A stretch of DNA of 29,410 bases, taken from Armatimonadota bacterium (GTDB lineage Bacteria; Armatimonadota; UBA5829). The translations under genes and the position numbers were made by a program. The DNA lies in contig JAMCYN010000079.1 in the NCBI GenBank assembly GCA_023474015.1, positions 1 to 29,410 on the forward strand, read 5' to 3'. The notes under the pieces are model-generated. The model did no database searches. It was not told the DNA's origin and saw only the letters and a list, made by a program, of their open reading frames with translations. Of this stretch, positions 8,065 to 15,076 are shown piece after piece (positions within the stretch are counted from its first letter, which is position 1; every line of letters starts with the position of its first letter).

Positions 8065-8090
8065 TCATCCTCGAAACATCATCCTCGAAA
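8065..8090. repeat. Two 12-bp direct repeats, period 14, in the divergent promoter region
   Basis: TCATCCTCGAAA occurs at 8065-8076 and again at 8079-8090, just upstream of the fur -35 box and in the likely promoter zone of the selenoprotein. A weak minus-strand -10 (TAGAAT) with a TTTCGA -35 inside one repeat is possible. It may be a regulator site; nothing else is shown. Confidence 0.4.
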
Positions 8091-8097
8091 AAGGCGC

Positions 8098-8127
8098 TTG
8101 ACACTACCCCGCCCCATCCTTTATAAT
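8098..8127 (+). promoter_or_regulatory. Consensus sigma-70 promoter of the fur/perR operon
   Basis: TTGACA (8098-8103), an 18-bp spacer and TATAAT (8122-8127) match the consensus exactly at both hexamers. The predicted start near 8134 gives a leader of about 30 nt before the GTG start at 8163. Confidence 0.85.
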
Positions 8128-8139
8128 TGCAAACAATAA
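8121..8139 (+). promoter_or_regulatory. Candidate Fur/PerR operator over the -10 box
   Basis: The 19-bp AT-rich stretch has a partial dyad with TTAT at one end and ATAA at the other and resembles half of the PerR-box pattern TTATAATnATTATAA. It overlaps the -10 box and the start site, where an autorepressor would act. The match is imperfect and the assignment leans on the gene it controls. Confidence 0.4.
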
Positions 8140-8162
8140 CTATTCCTAAACAGGTGAGTGCA

Positions 8163-8585
8163 GTGAAGTCCCCCGCGCGACTTGAAATGACCCGGCAGCG
8201 GCGGGTAATATTGGACGAACTGAGGAAAGTCACCTCGCACCCCACGGCTGATCAGGTGTATGAGATGGCTCGAAAGGTGATGCCGCGGATCAGTTTGGGG
8301 ACTGTATACCGCACCCTGGACATTCTGGCCGAGCGCGAACTGATCCGCAGGCTGCGGGCTGGTGGGGCGCGGGTGCGATACGACGGCAACCCCGAGCCGC
8401 ATTATCACATCAGGTGCCTGTCGTGCGGGCGGGTCGATGATGTCGCCTTTACGCCCGACCCTGGGCTTGAGAGCGCCGCGCGCGCGGCGAGCGATTATGA
8501 GATTACCGGGCATCATGTAGAGTTCACTGGGTTGTGTCCCGAATGCAAGTCACGTAATGCGCATTCTGAGAAGGAGTTACCCTGA
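8163..8585 (+). CDS. Fur-family metal-dependent repressor, probably PerR-like
   Basis: A 140-residue winged-helix protein. Family features are the N-terminal R-x-T-x-Q-R-x-x-I-L-D-E-L, the recognition region SLGTVYRTLDIL, the dimerisation-domain HYHIRCLSCGRVDD and two CxxC zinc pairs (CLSC and CPEC). Start chosen as GTG 8163 because AGGTGA sits six bases upstream; an upstream TTG at 8129 would lie on the -10 box. The genes downstream (rubrerythrin, flavodiiron protein) are typical PerR targets, so sensing of peroxide through iron is more likely than classical iron uptake control. This is inferred from context, since Fur, PerR and Zur are not separable by these motifs alone. Confidence 0.88.
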   Translation: MKSPARLEMTRQRRVILDELRKVTSHPTADQVYEMARKVMPRISLGTVYRTLDILAERELIRRLRAGGARVRYDGNPEPHYHIRCLSCGRVDDVAFTPDPGLESAARAASDYEITGHHVEFTGLCPECKSRNAHSEKELP

Positions 8586-8615
8586 CTCATCTGAAAGATA
8601 GTACCAGGACGGCGG

Positions 8616-8645
8616 TTCCGACCTCGGACCACCGACCTCGGACAT
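8616..8645. repeat. GGTCCGA-type heptamer array, fur-rubrerythrin gap
   Basis: Alternating CCGACCT and CGGACCA/CGGACAT heptamers repeat twice with a 14-bp period between the fur stop and the rubrerythrin ribosome binding site. The same heptamer, in the other orientation, is at 20311-20334. Confidence 0.7.
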
Positions 8646-8663
8646 CAAACACAGGAGACACCT

Positions 8664-9239
8664 ATGTCAAACGTAAAAGGAACCAAGACTGAGAAGTGCC
8701 TGCTCGGGGCGTTCGCGGGGGAATCGCAGGCCCGCAACCGCTACACCTACTTCGCCAGCCAGGCGAGGAAGGATGGATTCGAGCAGATAGCGTCGATATT
8801 CGAGGAGACCGCGAACCAGGAGAAGGAGCACGCCAAGAGGTTCTTCGGCTTCCTGGAGGGCGGAGAAGTCGAAATCTCCGGGATGTTCCCCGCGGGCACG
8901 GTGGGCAGCACGCTTGAGAACCTCAAGGCCTCCGCCGCCGGTGAAGGGCATGAGTGGTCGCAGCTTTATCCGGGCTTCGCGGCTATCGCTCGCGAGGAAG
9001 GCTTCGAGACGGTGGCCAGGGTCTTCGATCTGATCTCCGTTGCCGAGAAGCAGCACGGCAAGCGCTATGCCGAGTTGGCGGCTAACGTCGAGGCGGGCAA
9101 GGTGTTCAAGAAGGACGGCCCGGTCACGTGGCGATGCCGCAACTGCGGTTATATTCATATCGGCGTCGAGGCGCTTAAGGCTTGCCCGGCCTGCGCGCAT
9201 CCTCAGGCGCATTTCGAGCTGCTTGGCGAGAACTGGTAG
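8664..9239 (+). CDS. Rubrerythrin (diiron peroxidase with rubredoxin-like domain)
   Basis: Reduces hydrogen peroxide in the cytoplasm, with electrons passed through its rubredoxin domain. The 191-residue protein has a four-helix ferritin-like diiron domain at about 1-140: E in FAGESQARNRY, ExxH in NQEKEH, E in AREEGFE, ExxH in AEKQH. A C-terminal FeS4 rubredoxin domain follows, with CRNC and CPAC. GGAG lies about nine bases before the ATG. It is the second gene after the Fur-family regulator and ends three bases before the flavodiiron gene, which fits a peroxide/oxygen defence operon of an anaerobe or microaerophile. Confidence 0.95.
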   Translation: MSNVKGTKTEKCLLGAFAGESQARNRYTYFASQARKDGFEQIASIFEETANQEKEHAKRFFGFLEGGEVEISGMFPAGTVGSTLENLKASAAGEGHEWSQLYPGFAAIAREEGFETVARVFDLISVAEKQHGKRYAELAANVEAGKVFKKDGPVTWRCRNCGYIHIGVEALKACPACAHPQAHFELLGENW

Positions 9240-9242
9240 GGT

Positions 9243-10469
9243 ATGCAGCCTGTCGAGATAAAGAAGAATATATATTGGGTCGGGGCAATCGACTGGGACG
9301 TGCGCGATTTCCACGGTTACTCGACCCCTCGCGGCACTACCTACAACGCCTATCTGGTCAAGGACCGCAAGACGGCGCTGTTCGACACGGTGAAGAAGAC
9401 CCACAGGGCCGATCTCCTCAAGCAGATCGGGCAGGTGATCGATCCCGAGAAGATCGACTACATCATCGTAAACCACGTCGAGATGGACCACACCGGCGCC
9501 CTGCCCGAGATCATCGAGCTTGTCAAGCCCGAGAAAGTGATCTGCTCGGCGATGGGGAAGAAGGCGCTGCTGGCGCACTATCATCGGGAGGACTGGCCGT
9601 ACGAGGTAGTCGCTAGCGGCCAGACCATCAGCCTCGGCGAGAAGACGGTCCGCTTCATGGAGACTCGGATGCTCCACTGGCCGGACAGTATGTTCTCGTA
9701 TATCGAGGAGGACCGGCTTCTCATATCGCAGGACGCGTTCGGCCAGCACTGGGCGACCAGCGAGCGGTTCGACGACGAGGTGGATTCGTCGGAGCTGATG
9801 CATCAGGCGGCGAAGTACTACGCTAATATTCTCATGCTTTACTCATCTCTCGTCCGCAGGGTGCTCGGCGACGTTCAGGCGACGGGGCTGGAGATCGATA
9901 TGATCGCCCCTGACCACGGCCTCATCTGGCGAACGAACCCCGCGGGGATAATCGAGGCGTGGGATGGCTGGAGCAATTACAGGACCACGAACAAGGCGCT
10001 GGTGGTCTACGATACTATGTGGAAGAGCACCGAGGCGATGGCCGCCGCGATTGCCAGAGGGTTGATTCGCGAAGGAGTGAGCGTCAAGCTGATGAACCTG
10101 GCGGTTTGCCATCGGAGCGACGTCGTCACCGAGCTGCTGGACGCCAGGGCAATCGTGCTCGGCTCCTCCACGCTGAACAACGGCATGCTTCCGCGCATGG
10201 CCGACTTCTTGTGCTATATCAAGGGTCTGCGGCCCGGCAATAAGATCGGCGCGGCGTTCGGCTCTTACGGCTGGGGCGGGGAGGCCGTCAAATTGATCAA
10301 CGCCGCGATGGAGGAGCTGAAGATCGAGCTTGTCGACCCCGGCCTGCGGGTGAACTATGTTCCAACCGAGGACGATCTGAAGCAGTGCGAGGAGCTTGGG
10401 AAGAAGGTGGCAAGGGAAATGCAGAATGATGAATGCAGATTGCAGAATGAAGGGTCCTCACAATGCTAG
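9243..10469 (+). CDS. fprA: Flavodiiron protein (oxygen or nitric oxide reductase)
   Basis: An A-type flavoprotein that reduces O2 to water and/or NO to N2O. The metallo-beta-lactamase-like diiron domain (about 1-250) keeps the ligands H-x-E-x-D-H in NHVEMDHTG, H in MLHWPD, D in SQDAFG and H in APDHG. A flavodoxin domain for FMN follows at about 258-395 (VVYDTMWKSTEAMA, GSSTLNNGMLP, GSYGWGGEA). The last 16 or so codons (MQNDECRLQNEGSSQC) are translated from a TGCAGAA-type repeat and are not part of the conserved protein. The start lies three bases after the rubrerythrin stop, which suggests coupling and a shared electron-donor system. Confidence 0.94.
   Translation: MQPVEIKKNIYWVGAIDWDVRDFHGYSTPRGTTYNAYLVKDRKTALFDTVKKTHRADLLKQIGQVIDPEKIDYIIVNHVEMDHTGALPEIIELVKPEKVICSAMGKKALLAHYHREDWPYEVVASGQTISLGEKTVRFMETRMLHWPDSMFSYIEEDRLLISQDAFGQHWATSERFDDEVDSSELMHQAAKYYANILMLYSSLVRRVLGDVQATGLEIDMIAPDHGLIWRTNPAGIIEAWDGWSNYRTTNKALVVYDTMWKSTEAMAAAIARGLIREGVSVKLMNLAVCHRSDVVTELLDARAIVLGSSTLNNGMLPRMADFLCYIKGLRPGNKIGAAFGSYGWGGEAVKLINAAMEELKIELVDPGLRVNYVPTEDDLKQCEELGKKVAREMQNDECRLQNEGSSQC
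10418..10460. repeat. TGCAGAA-heptamer element, copy B (half element)
   Basis: Only one arm of the palindrome is present, with GAATGCA-type heptamers ending in AAGGGTCCTCACAAT. The arm forms the last codons of the flavodiiron protein gene. The second arm is missing, so this copy is truncated or decayed. Confidence 0.75.
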
Positions 10470-10480
10470 GTAGGCATTTG

Positions 10481-11638
10481 ATGAGAAAGGCTGTAGTCAC
10501 GGTCGTTGTTTGGTTGATGGCGGTTGCCCAGGCGGGAGCCGTGACGTTCTCCGAATCGACCGGCTCCGACCTGCCTGGCCGCGCTTCGGGCGGTGCGCCG
10601 AGGCTCGTCGCGGGGCCATACGTGCAGAACATGACGACCACCGGCGTCACTATTATGTGGCAGACGGATATCCCCTCGACCGCCAAGCTGAGCATCCACG
10701 GCGGCATACACGAAGACTATGTCACCAGCCGCACCCGCCGCCTGAGCGAAGTTCGTATCACGGGGCTTGCTCCGGGGACCAGCTACACATATTCGCTCAG
10801 GCCCTTGGGTTCCACGGACGGCAATGCCGAGGCGAGCTTCCGGACGTTCCCGGCGAAGGATGAGCCGGTCAAGTTCATCGTATACGGCGACACCCGCAGC
10901 GAGCCCGCAAGGCACAAGCAAGTGATCGACGCGATGGATGCCGAACACGATGTCAGCTTCGTGCTGCACACGGGCGATGTCGTCAACAGAGGGAGCGAGT
11001 TGAAGCTCTGGATTCCGACGTTTTTCGGCCCAGCGCGCCGTATGATCCGAACTGTGCCGTTCTACTTCGAGCTTGGAAACCATGAGGGGAACTCGCCCAA
11101 CTATTTCAAGTACTTCGCCCTTCCGGGCGGGGAGAGGTGGTACTCGTTCGACGTGGGCGAGATTCACGTCATCGGCCTCGATTCCAACACGAGCTTCGAG
11201 CCCGGCAGCGCGCAGTATAAATGGCTGATCGGCGATCTGGAGACGCACAAGCGGGCCGGTTGGAAGTTTGTTTTCATGCACCACCCCACTTATACCTCGG
11301 GAACCCATGGTTCGGTCAACTTAAGCGGCGTGCCGAAGGAGGCTCCCATTAGGACCGCCCAGGAACTGTTTCCGGACCTCGCGCGGAAGTATGGGATACG
11401 GGCGATTTTCTCCGGCCACGACCACGCCTACGAGCGCAGCGTTAGAGACGGTGTCTCATACGTTGTAAGCGGCGGCGGAGGCGCGCCCAGCTACGGCGAG
11501 CCCAACGCCGCGCACAATCCGTACCGCAGAGTGTTCTACTCCGGGACACATTACTGTGTCATTAGTGTCAATGGGAACAGTGCCCGGATGGTGGCGAGGA
11601 CGCCCGCTGGGAAGATCATCGATCAGACCGACCTCTAA
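10481..11638 (+). CDS. Secreted purple-acid-phosphatase-like metallophosphoesterase
   Basis: A signal peptide (MRKAVVTVVVWLMAVAQAGA) is followed by a fibronectin-III-like domain at about 40-125 and a calcineurin-type metallophosphoesterase domain. Metal-site motifs are YGDTR (about 136), TGDVV (about 165), GNHE (about 199), MHHP and GHDHAYER, so a dinuclear metal phosphatase acting outside the membrane is expected; the substrate is unknown. The ATG at 10481 has AGGTAGG about eight bases upstream. An ATG at 10463 would overlap the flavodiiron gene by seven bases and add six residues before the signal peptide. The stop overlaps the convergent tsaB stop by four bases. Confidence 0.9.
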   Translation: MRKAVVTVVVWLMAVAQAGAVTFSESTGSDLPGRASGGAPRLVAGPYVQNMTTTGVTIMWQTDIPSTAKLSIHGGIHEDYVTSRTRRLSEVRITGLAPGTSYTYSLRPLGSTDGNAEASFRTFPAKDEPVKFIVYGDTRSEPARHKQVIDAMDAEHDVSFVLHTGDVVNRGSELKLWIPTFFGPARRMIRTVPFYFELGNHEGNSPNYFKYFALPGGERWYSFDVGEIHVIGLDSNTSFEPGSAQYKWLIGDLETHKRAGWKFVFMHHPTYTSGTHGSVNLSGVPKEAPIRTAQELFPDLARKYGIRAIFSGHDHAYERSVRDGVSYVVSGGGGAPSYGEPNAAHNPYRRVFYSGTHYCVISVNGNSARMVARTPAGKIIDQTDL

Positions 11639-12330
11639 CCTCCGGCCTCCAACCGCACCACGGGCGTGGGCTTCTTGATATACATGGGGGCGAGGGTCAT
11701 TACGTCGTCAATTCGGCCTTCGGCCAGCCGCCGGTCGCCCAGTTCGAGGAGGGCGGCTCCTCGGGCAAACTCCGACCACGACCTGCCGACCACCGCGCTG
11801 TTGCCGAACCGGTGGCGGATTGCTTCCTCGTTGCGCGTCGCGCCGGAGCCGCAAAATGTCACGCTGGCCCCGCGCGCGGAGATCGCATCCATCACATGGT
11901 TCAGCGGCGAGGCGGAGTAGTGCTCCAGCCTCATCTCGGCGGTCGAATCGAACAGTGACCAATAGACCTCGTGCGCTCTCGCGAAGATCATTGGGCAGAT
12001 GAGTTCTGTGGCGCACGGCGCGGCGCCCACGGCGATGGCATCAAGAGTCGGCACGCCCGCGATGGGCTTGCCGAGCGCGTAGGCGAGCGACTTGGCGACC
12101 GTCACCCCGATCCGCAGGCCGGTGAACGAGCCGGGCCCGAGCGAGACGACTATACCATCCAAATCCTTCGGCTCAAGGCCCGCATCAGCCAGCATCTGCT
12201 CGATGTTCGGCACGATCCGGCGCAGCAGGCTCATCTTATTGTGAAAATGATGCTCGGTGAGAAGCTGTGAGTCCCGCCCGAGCGCGAGCGCGCAGATGTC
12301 CTGCGACGAATCAATCGCTACTGTCAGCAT
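11635..12330 (-). CDS. tsaB: tRNA threonylcarbamoyladenosine biosynthesis protein TsaB
   Basis: A catalytically inactive ASKHA-fold partner of TsaD that scaffolds N6-threonylcarbamoyl transfer to adenosine-37 of ANN-decoding tRNAs. The 231-residue product has the N-terminal LTVAIDSSQ strand and the conserved SLGPGSFTGLRIGVTVAKSLAYAL segment typical of TsaB. The start overlaps the end of tsaE by 20 bases, so the two are translationally linked. The C-terminus has several unconserved residues and ends against the convergent phosphoesterase gene. TsaD and TsaC are not in the window. Confidence 0.93.
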   Translation of the reverse strand: MLTVAIDSSQDICALALGRDSQLLTEHHFHNKMSLLRRIVPNIEQMLADAGLEPKDLDGIVVSLGPGSFTGLRIGVTVAKSLAYALGKPIAGVPTLDAIAVGAAPCATELICPMIFARAHEVYWSLFDSTAEMRLEHYSASPLNHVMDAISARGASVTFCGSGATRNEEAIRHRFGNSAVVGRSWSEFARGAALLELGDRRLAEGRIDDVMTLAPMYIKKPTPVVRLEAGG

Positions 12331-12787
12331 TTCTCGTAAGCTCCATGACGGCGTCCCACAAGCGCCGGGACTCGGTCTCGATTACCAATGCCCGCTCGTC
12401 GCCGGCCTTCCTTCTAAGCTCGATATCCAGCCGCTCCTGCGGCAGCATCGACTTCATTCTATCCGCCCACTCGATCACGGTAACCCCGTCGCCGTGGATA
12501 TACTCCTCGATACCGATGGACTCCACCTCGGCCTCGGTCTCAAGCCGATAGAGATCGACGTGGTAGAGCGGGGTGGGGCCGAGGTGCTCGTGAATGAGCG
12601 TGAACGTGGGGCTGTGGACTTCCTCCTCCACGTTCATGCCCTTGGCGATACCCTTGGTGAGCGTGGTCTTACCCGCGCCGAGGTCGCCGAACAAGGCAAC
12701 TACATCCCCTGCCCGCAACTTCCGCCCCAACGCCTCCCCGAACTCCATAGTCTGATCAGAATTATCCGTATGAGTGATAGCTTTCAT
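12311..12787 (-). CDS. tsaE: tRNA threonylcarbamoyladenosine biosynthesis ATPase TsaE
   Basis: P-loop ATPase that drives turnover of the TsaBDE complex in t6A synthesis. The 158-residue protein has the Walker A motif GDLGAGKTT at 34-42, the conserved HSPTFTL segment and the LYHVDLYRL and IEWADR motifs. It starts at ATG 12787 straight after an AT-rich stretch (12781-12800) with no Shine-Dalgarno sequence, so it may be leaderless or weakly initiated. The 181-bp gap to the upstream dehydrogenase stop carries two repeat elements. It forms an operon with tsaB. Confidence 0.93.
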   Translation of the reverse strand: MKAITHTDNSDQTMEFGEALGRKLRAGDVVALFGDLGAGKTTLTKGIAKGMNVEEEVHSPTFTLIHEHLGPTPLYHVDLYRLETEAEVESIGIEEYIHGDGVTVIEWADRMKSMLPQERLDIELRRKAGDERALVIETESRRLWDAVMELTRNADSSD

Positions 12788-12844
12788 ATTATAATTTATA
12801 ATCGCGCGTACTGAGCACTCCGCAGGCCACTAGCCCTTCGTATA

Positions 12845-12929
12845 CAGATGCGTCGGGAAGCAGTTTACCCCAACGCTAGCCCTCCACAGATAGGCAAGCT
12901 TCGGGGTAAAAAGCATCCCGAAGCATCTT
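12845..12929. repeat. Inverted-repeat element between the AAR-like gene and tsaE
   Basis: Arms 12845-12871 and 12903-12929 are reverse complements with about five mismatches over 27 bases. The inner stem GCTTCGGG/CCCGAAGC (12898-12905 with 12917-12924) lies inside the right arm. A diverged copy of the right arm is at about 29217-29248, so this looks like a dispersed element and not a simple terminator. Confidence 0.6.
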
Positions 12930-12956
12930 GAGTCGGAGTTGGCGCATGTCCCTTCT

Positions 12957-12984
12957 GTTCCCTGTTCCCTATTCCCTGTTCCCT
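12957..12984. repeat. TTCCCTG heptamer tandem array
   Basis: Four consecutive heptamers (TTCCCTG, TTCCCTA, TTCCCTG, TTCCCT) occupy the end of the dehydrogenase gene. The stop codon (12969-12971) and the last codons (GNRE) are part of the array. Heptamer arrays of this type are known as STRR repeats in cyanobacteria. Confidence 0.8.
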
Positions 12985-14045
12985 CTCCCCGCCTTCTTCC
13001 TAATCCGCTCAATCTCCTGCTCACCCACGGCCTTCTCAAAACTCCTGAACCCGGCGAGCTTGAAGCCGTGCTTGTCGGCGATACGAGATATCTCCTCCAC
13101 TTGCTCGACCGACACATCCTTGCCGAGCGTGAAGCTCTCGTAGCGGCCTTCGAGCGCGAGCATCATTGTCTCGCTCATGCACGCGTAGGCGGTTCTGGGC
13201 GGGAATCCGAAGTTGAAGTGAAAGTCGACATCGCCAGGGATCTCGACCACGCCGCCCTCGATCACGAGCACGTCATCGCGCTCATGCTGGACACGCACGG
13301 ACACATCCCGGGGCCTCGCGACATCGCAGACCACCGCGCCACTCTTGATGAACCGCGGCTCGATTATCGCATCCACGGCGCTGGAGACCGTGACGACTAT
13401 ATCCGCGTCCTTGATCCCCGACTCGACATCCGTGCTTGAGGTCACGCTCGCTTTACCGGAGATTTGCCTGGCAAGCTCTTCCAGCCGGTCCATACTCCGC
13501 CCTATCAGCGTCACCGCCGCCGACTTCTTGGCGAACACCTGCGCACACGTCTTTCCTATCGAGCCGGTCGCTCCGACCACCGCCACGTGCGCTTCCGCTG
13601 GGTCGATCCCCATAAGCTCCGCCGCTTGTATCGAGCCTTGGATGGCGGTCGCGACGGTGTAGCTGTTGCCGGTTGTCACGGCGATCTTAGCGTTCTTAGC
13701 GACCGTCACCCCGCCGTCGCCCACGACCGATGTGAACGCCCCCAGCCCGATGATCTTTGCGCCATGGTCCTCGGCGATCCTGACGGTCTCCATGATCTTC
13801 TTCCAGACCTCATCGATCGGCAGCGACAGCAGCAGCTTGGGTGTCAGCGGACATCCCACGAACCACCCTTCCGCCTCCGTGCCGGTGATCGATCTCACCC
13901 CTGTGATATGCGATACATCCATGGGACCCTTATACCGCAGCCCGAACTCGATCCACGACTCCGGAAACGCCTTAACAAACGGATACTTCCGCGCGACATC
14001 CCTCTTCGCGGAAAGTGGGTGAATTATGAATGCAAACTTTTCCAA
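12969..14045 (-). CDS. NAD(P)-binding dehydrogenase homologous to cyanobacterial acyl-ACP reductase
   Basis: The 358-residue protein parallels long-chain acyl-ACP reductase (AAR), which makes fatty aldehydes in cyanobacteria. Shared stretches are LGAFTSVV (about 101-108), TTGNSYT, the Rossmann loop VVGATGSIGK (156-165), IEGGVVE (about 262-268) and YACMSETMMLALEG (287-300). C289 falls at the active-site cysteine of AAR, and the end, ISRIADKHGF, also matches. Such proteins are often named shikimate dehydrogenase from the Rossmann domain alone. Start: TTG at 14045, with AGGA eight bases upstream and a stop just before in frame. The C-terminus runs into a heptamer array. Its likely partner is the gene upstream. 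The substrate here is unproven. Confidence 0.75.
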   Translation of the reverse strand: MEKFAFIIHPLSAKRDVARKYPFVKAFPESWIEFGLRYKGPMDVSHITGVRSITGTEAEGWFVGCPLTPKLLLSLPIDEVWKKIMETVRIAEDHGAKIIGLGAFTSVVGDGGVTVAKNAKIAVTTGNSYTVATAIQGSIQAAELMGIDPAEAHVAVVGATGSIGKTCAQVFAKKSAAVTLIGRSMDRLEELARQISGKASVTSSTDVESGIKDADIVVTVSSAVDAIIEPRFIKSGAVVCDVARPRDVSVRVQHERDDVLVIEGGVVEIPGDVDFHFNFGFPPRTAYACMSETMMLALEGRYESFTLGKDVSVEQVEEISRIADKHGFKLAGFRSFEKAVGEQEIERIRKKAGRGNRE

Positions 14046-14078
14046 ATGCTAATCCTCAGTCCATTATTGGGGAGGGAT

Positions 14079-14165
14079 AATGCAGAATGATGAATGCAGA
14101 ATGCAGAATGAAGGGACCTCACAACGGAGGGTCATTCTGCATTCTTCATTCTGCATTCTTCATTT
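14079..14165. repeat. TGCAGAA-heptamer palindromic element, copy C
   Basis: A full palindrome: GAATGCA-type heptamers (14079-14110), a central segment AGGGACCTCACAACGG, then the complementary arm (14132-14165). The orientation is opposite to copies A and D. It forms the last codons of the gene ending at 14132 (NEECRMKNAE) and the gap before the reductase-like gene. Confidence 0.85.
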
Positions 14166-15076
14166 CCCAGTTCCGTTATCGTCGGCTTCCAGTTCATCTT
14201 CCCGAGCACTTCTTCGTAATCGCCGACAGTCACATCCTCCGGCCTCTTACCCATCAAGGCTATCATGACGCCCTCGAAGACGTTGGTTGCGTAATACCGC
14301 CCATCATATGCCGGAGACGAGGTCACCAGCAGCCTGACCCCGCGCTCCCGCAGCATGGCGACGTCGTCTTCCGTCACGGTGTTGGTGACAATCACCTTGC
14401 CCTTCAGCAGCCCGGACTCGACAGTGGGCATGGTTCGCTTTATTATGAGAAAGTCCCCGGCGATCACGTTCGCCCAATCGTAATACTTCTGATGCTTCGG
14501 CTCGACCTTGTCCTGCTTCTCGCCGGTGGGATAGAGCCACTGGAACGGCAGCCTGCATATAACCGGCAGCAAGAGCGACGCAATCGCGCGCACGGTCGAA
14601 TACGACCGCATCGCTATGGGGACTTGCAGGCTGAACATCAGGTCCCCGTAGACGACGTTCTTGGCGAGCCTTGCGATGGTCTGCGCCATCCCGAACCTGT
14701 CTACCGCGCACACCACCAACACCTTGCTCGACGCGAAATCCACCAGGCCGTTACTCTGCAAATACTCGATGGTCTTACGTTCGAGCGTATTCTTAATTCC
14801 GCTCCCGTCGACAACCGGCGAGGTCTTGGCGATGCGGGCGAGCCGGTCAGCGTCTCGAATCGTGTATCGGCGCTTGTCGGTCCACAAATAGCGATCTATC
14901 CCGCCGAGGCCGATGGCGTCCACCTTGCCGTCAAGCTCGCCCACCATCTCCGCGAACCTGCGCATATCGCCGTCTGTCCCGACTCGTGAAATCTCGAACT
15001 CCTGCCCGAGTATCTCGACCCTTGAAGTCTTATCCCGCTTCGAGGACCCGAGGCTAACACTTACGACGCGCTTCAT
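14132..15076 (-). CDS. Conserved protein of the 'quinate 5-dehydrogenase-like' family, function unclear
   Basis: The 314-residue protein has SVSLGSSKRDKTSRVEILGQ near the start, a DAIGLGGIDRYL motif, an RRYTIRDA segment, a Rossmann-like KVLVVCAVDRFGMAQTIA and IVTNTVTEDDV. To my knowledge databases label this family quinate 5-dehydrogenase, but no shikimate/quinate dehydrogenase active-site lysine motif is apparent, so the name should not be taken as function. The start overlaps the end of dusB by 23 bases; AGAGGT lies eight bases before the ATG. It precedes the AAR-like gene, with which it probably works. The last ten or so residues are encoded by the repeat. Cytoplasmic; no signal peptide. 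Confidence 0.7.
   Translation of the reverse strand: MKRVVSVSLGSSKRDKTSRVEILGQEFEISRVGTDGDMRRFAEMVGELDGKVDAIGLGGIDRYLWTDKRRYTIRDADRLARIAKTSPVVDGSGIKNTLERKTIEYLQSNGLVDFASSKVLVVCAVDRFGMAQTIARLAKNVVYGDLMFSLQVPIAMRSYSTVRAIASLLLPVICRLPFQWLYPTGEKQDKVEPKHQKYYDWANVIAGDFLIIKRTMPTVESGLLKGKVIVTNTVTEDDVAMLRERGVRLLVTSSPAYDGRYYATNVFEGVMIALMGKRPEDVTVGDYEEVLGKMNWKPTITELGNEECRMKNAE

Noticed and set aside
8667..9803. Long open frame on the minus strand opposite rubrerythrin and the flavodiiron gene
   Set aside because: It is a GC-driven antisense shadow of two clearly recognisable genes, has no family resemblance and runs through both of them.
14132..15076. Naming this gene quinate or shikimate dehydrogenase
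   Set aside because: The catalytic Lys/Asp context and SDH signature motifs were not found; the label appears to be inherited.
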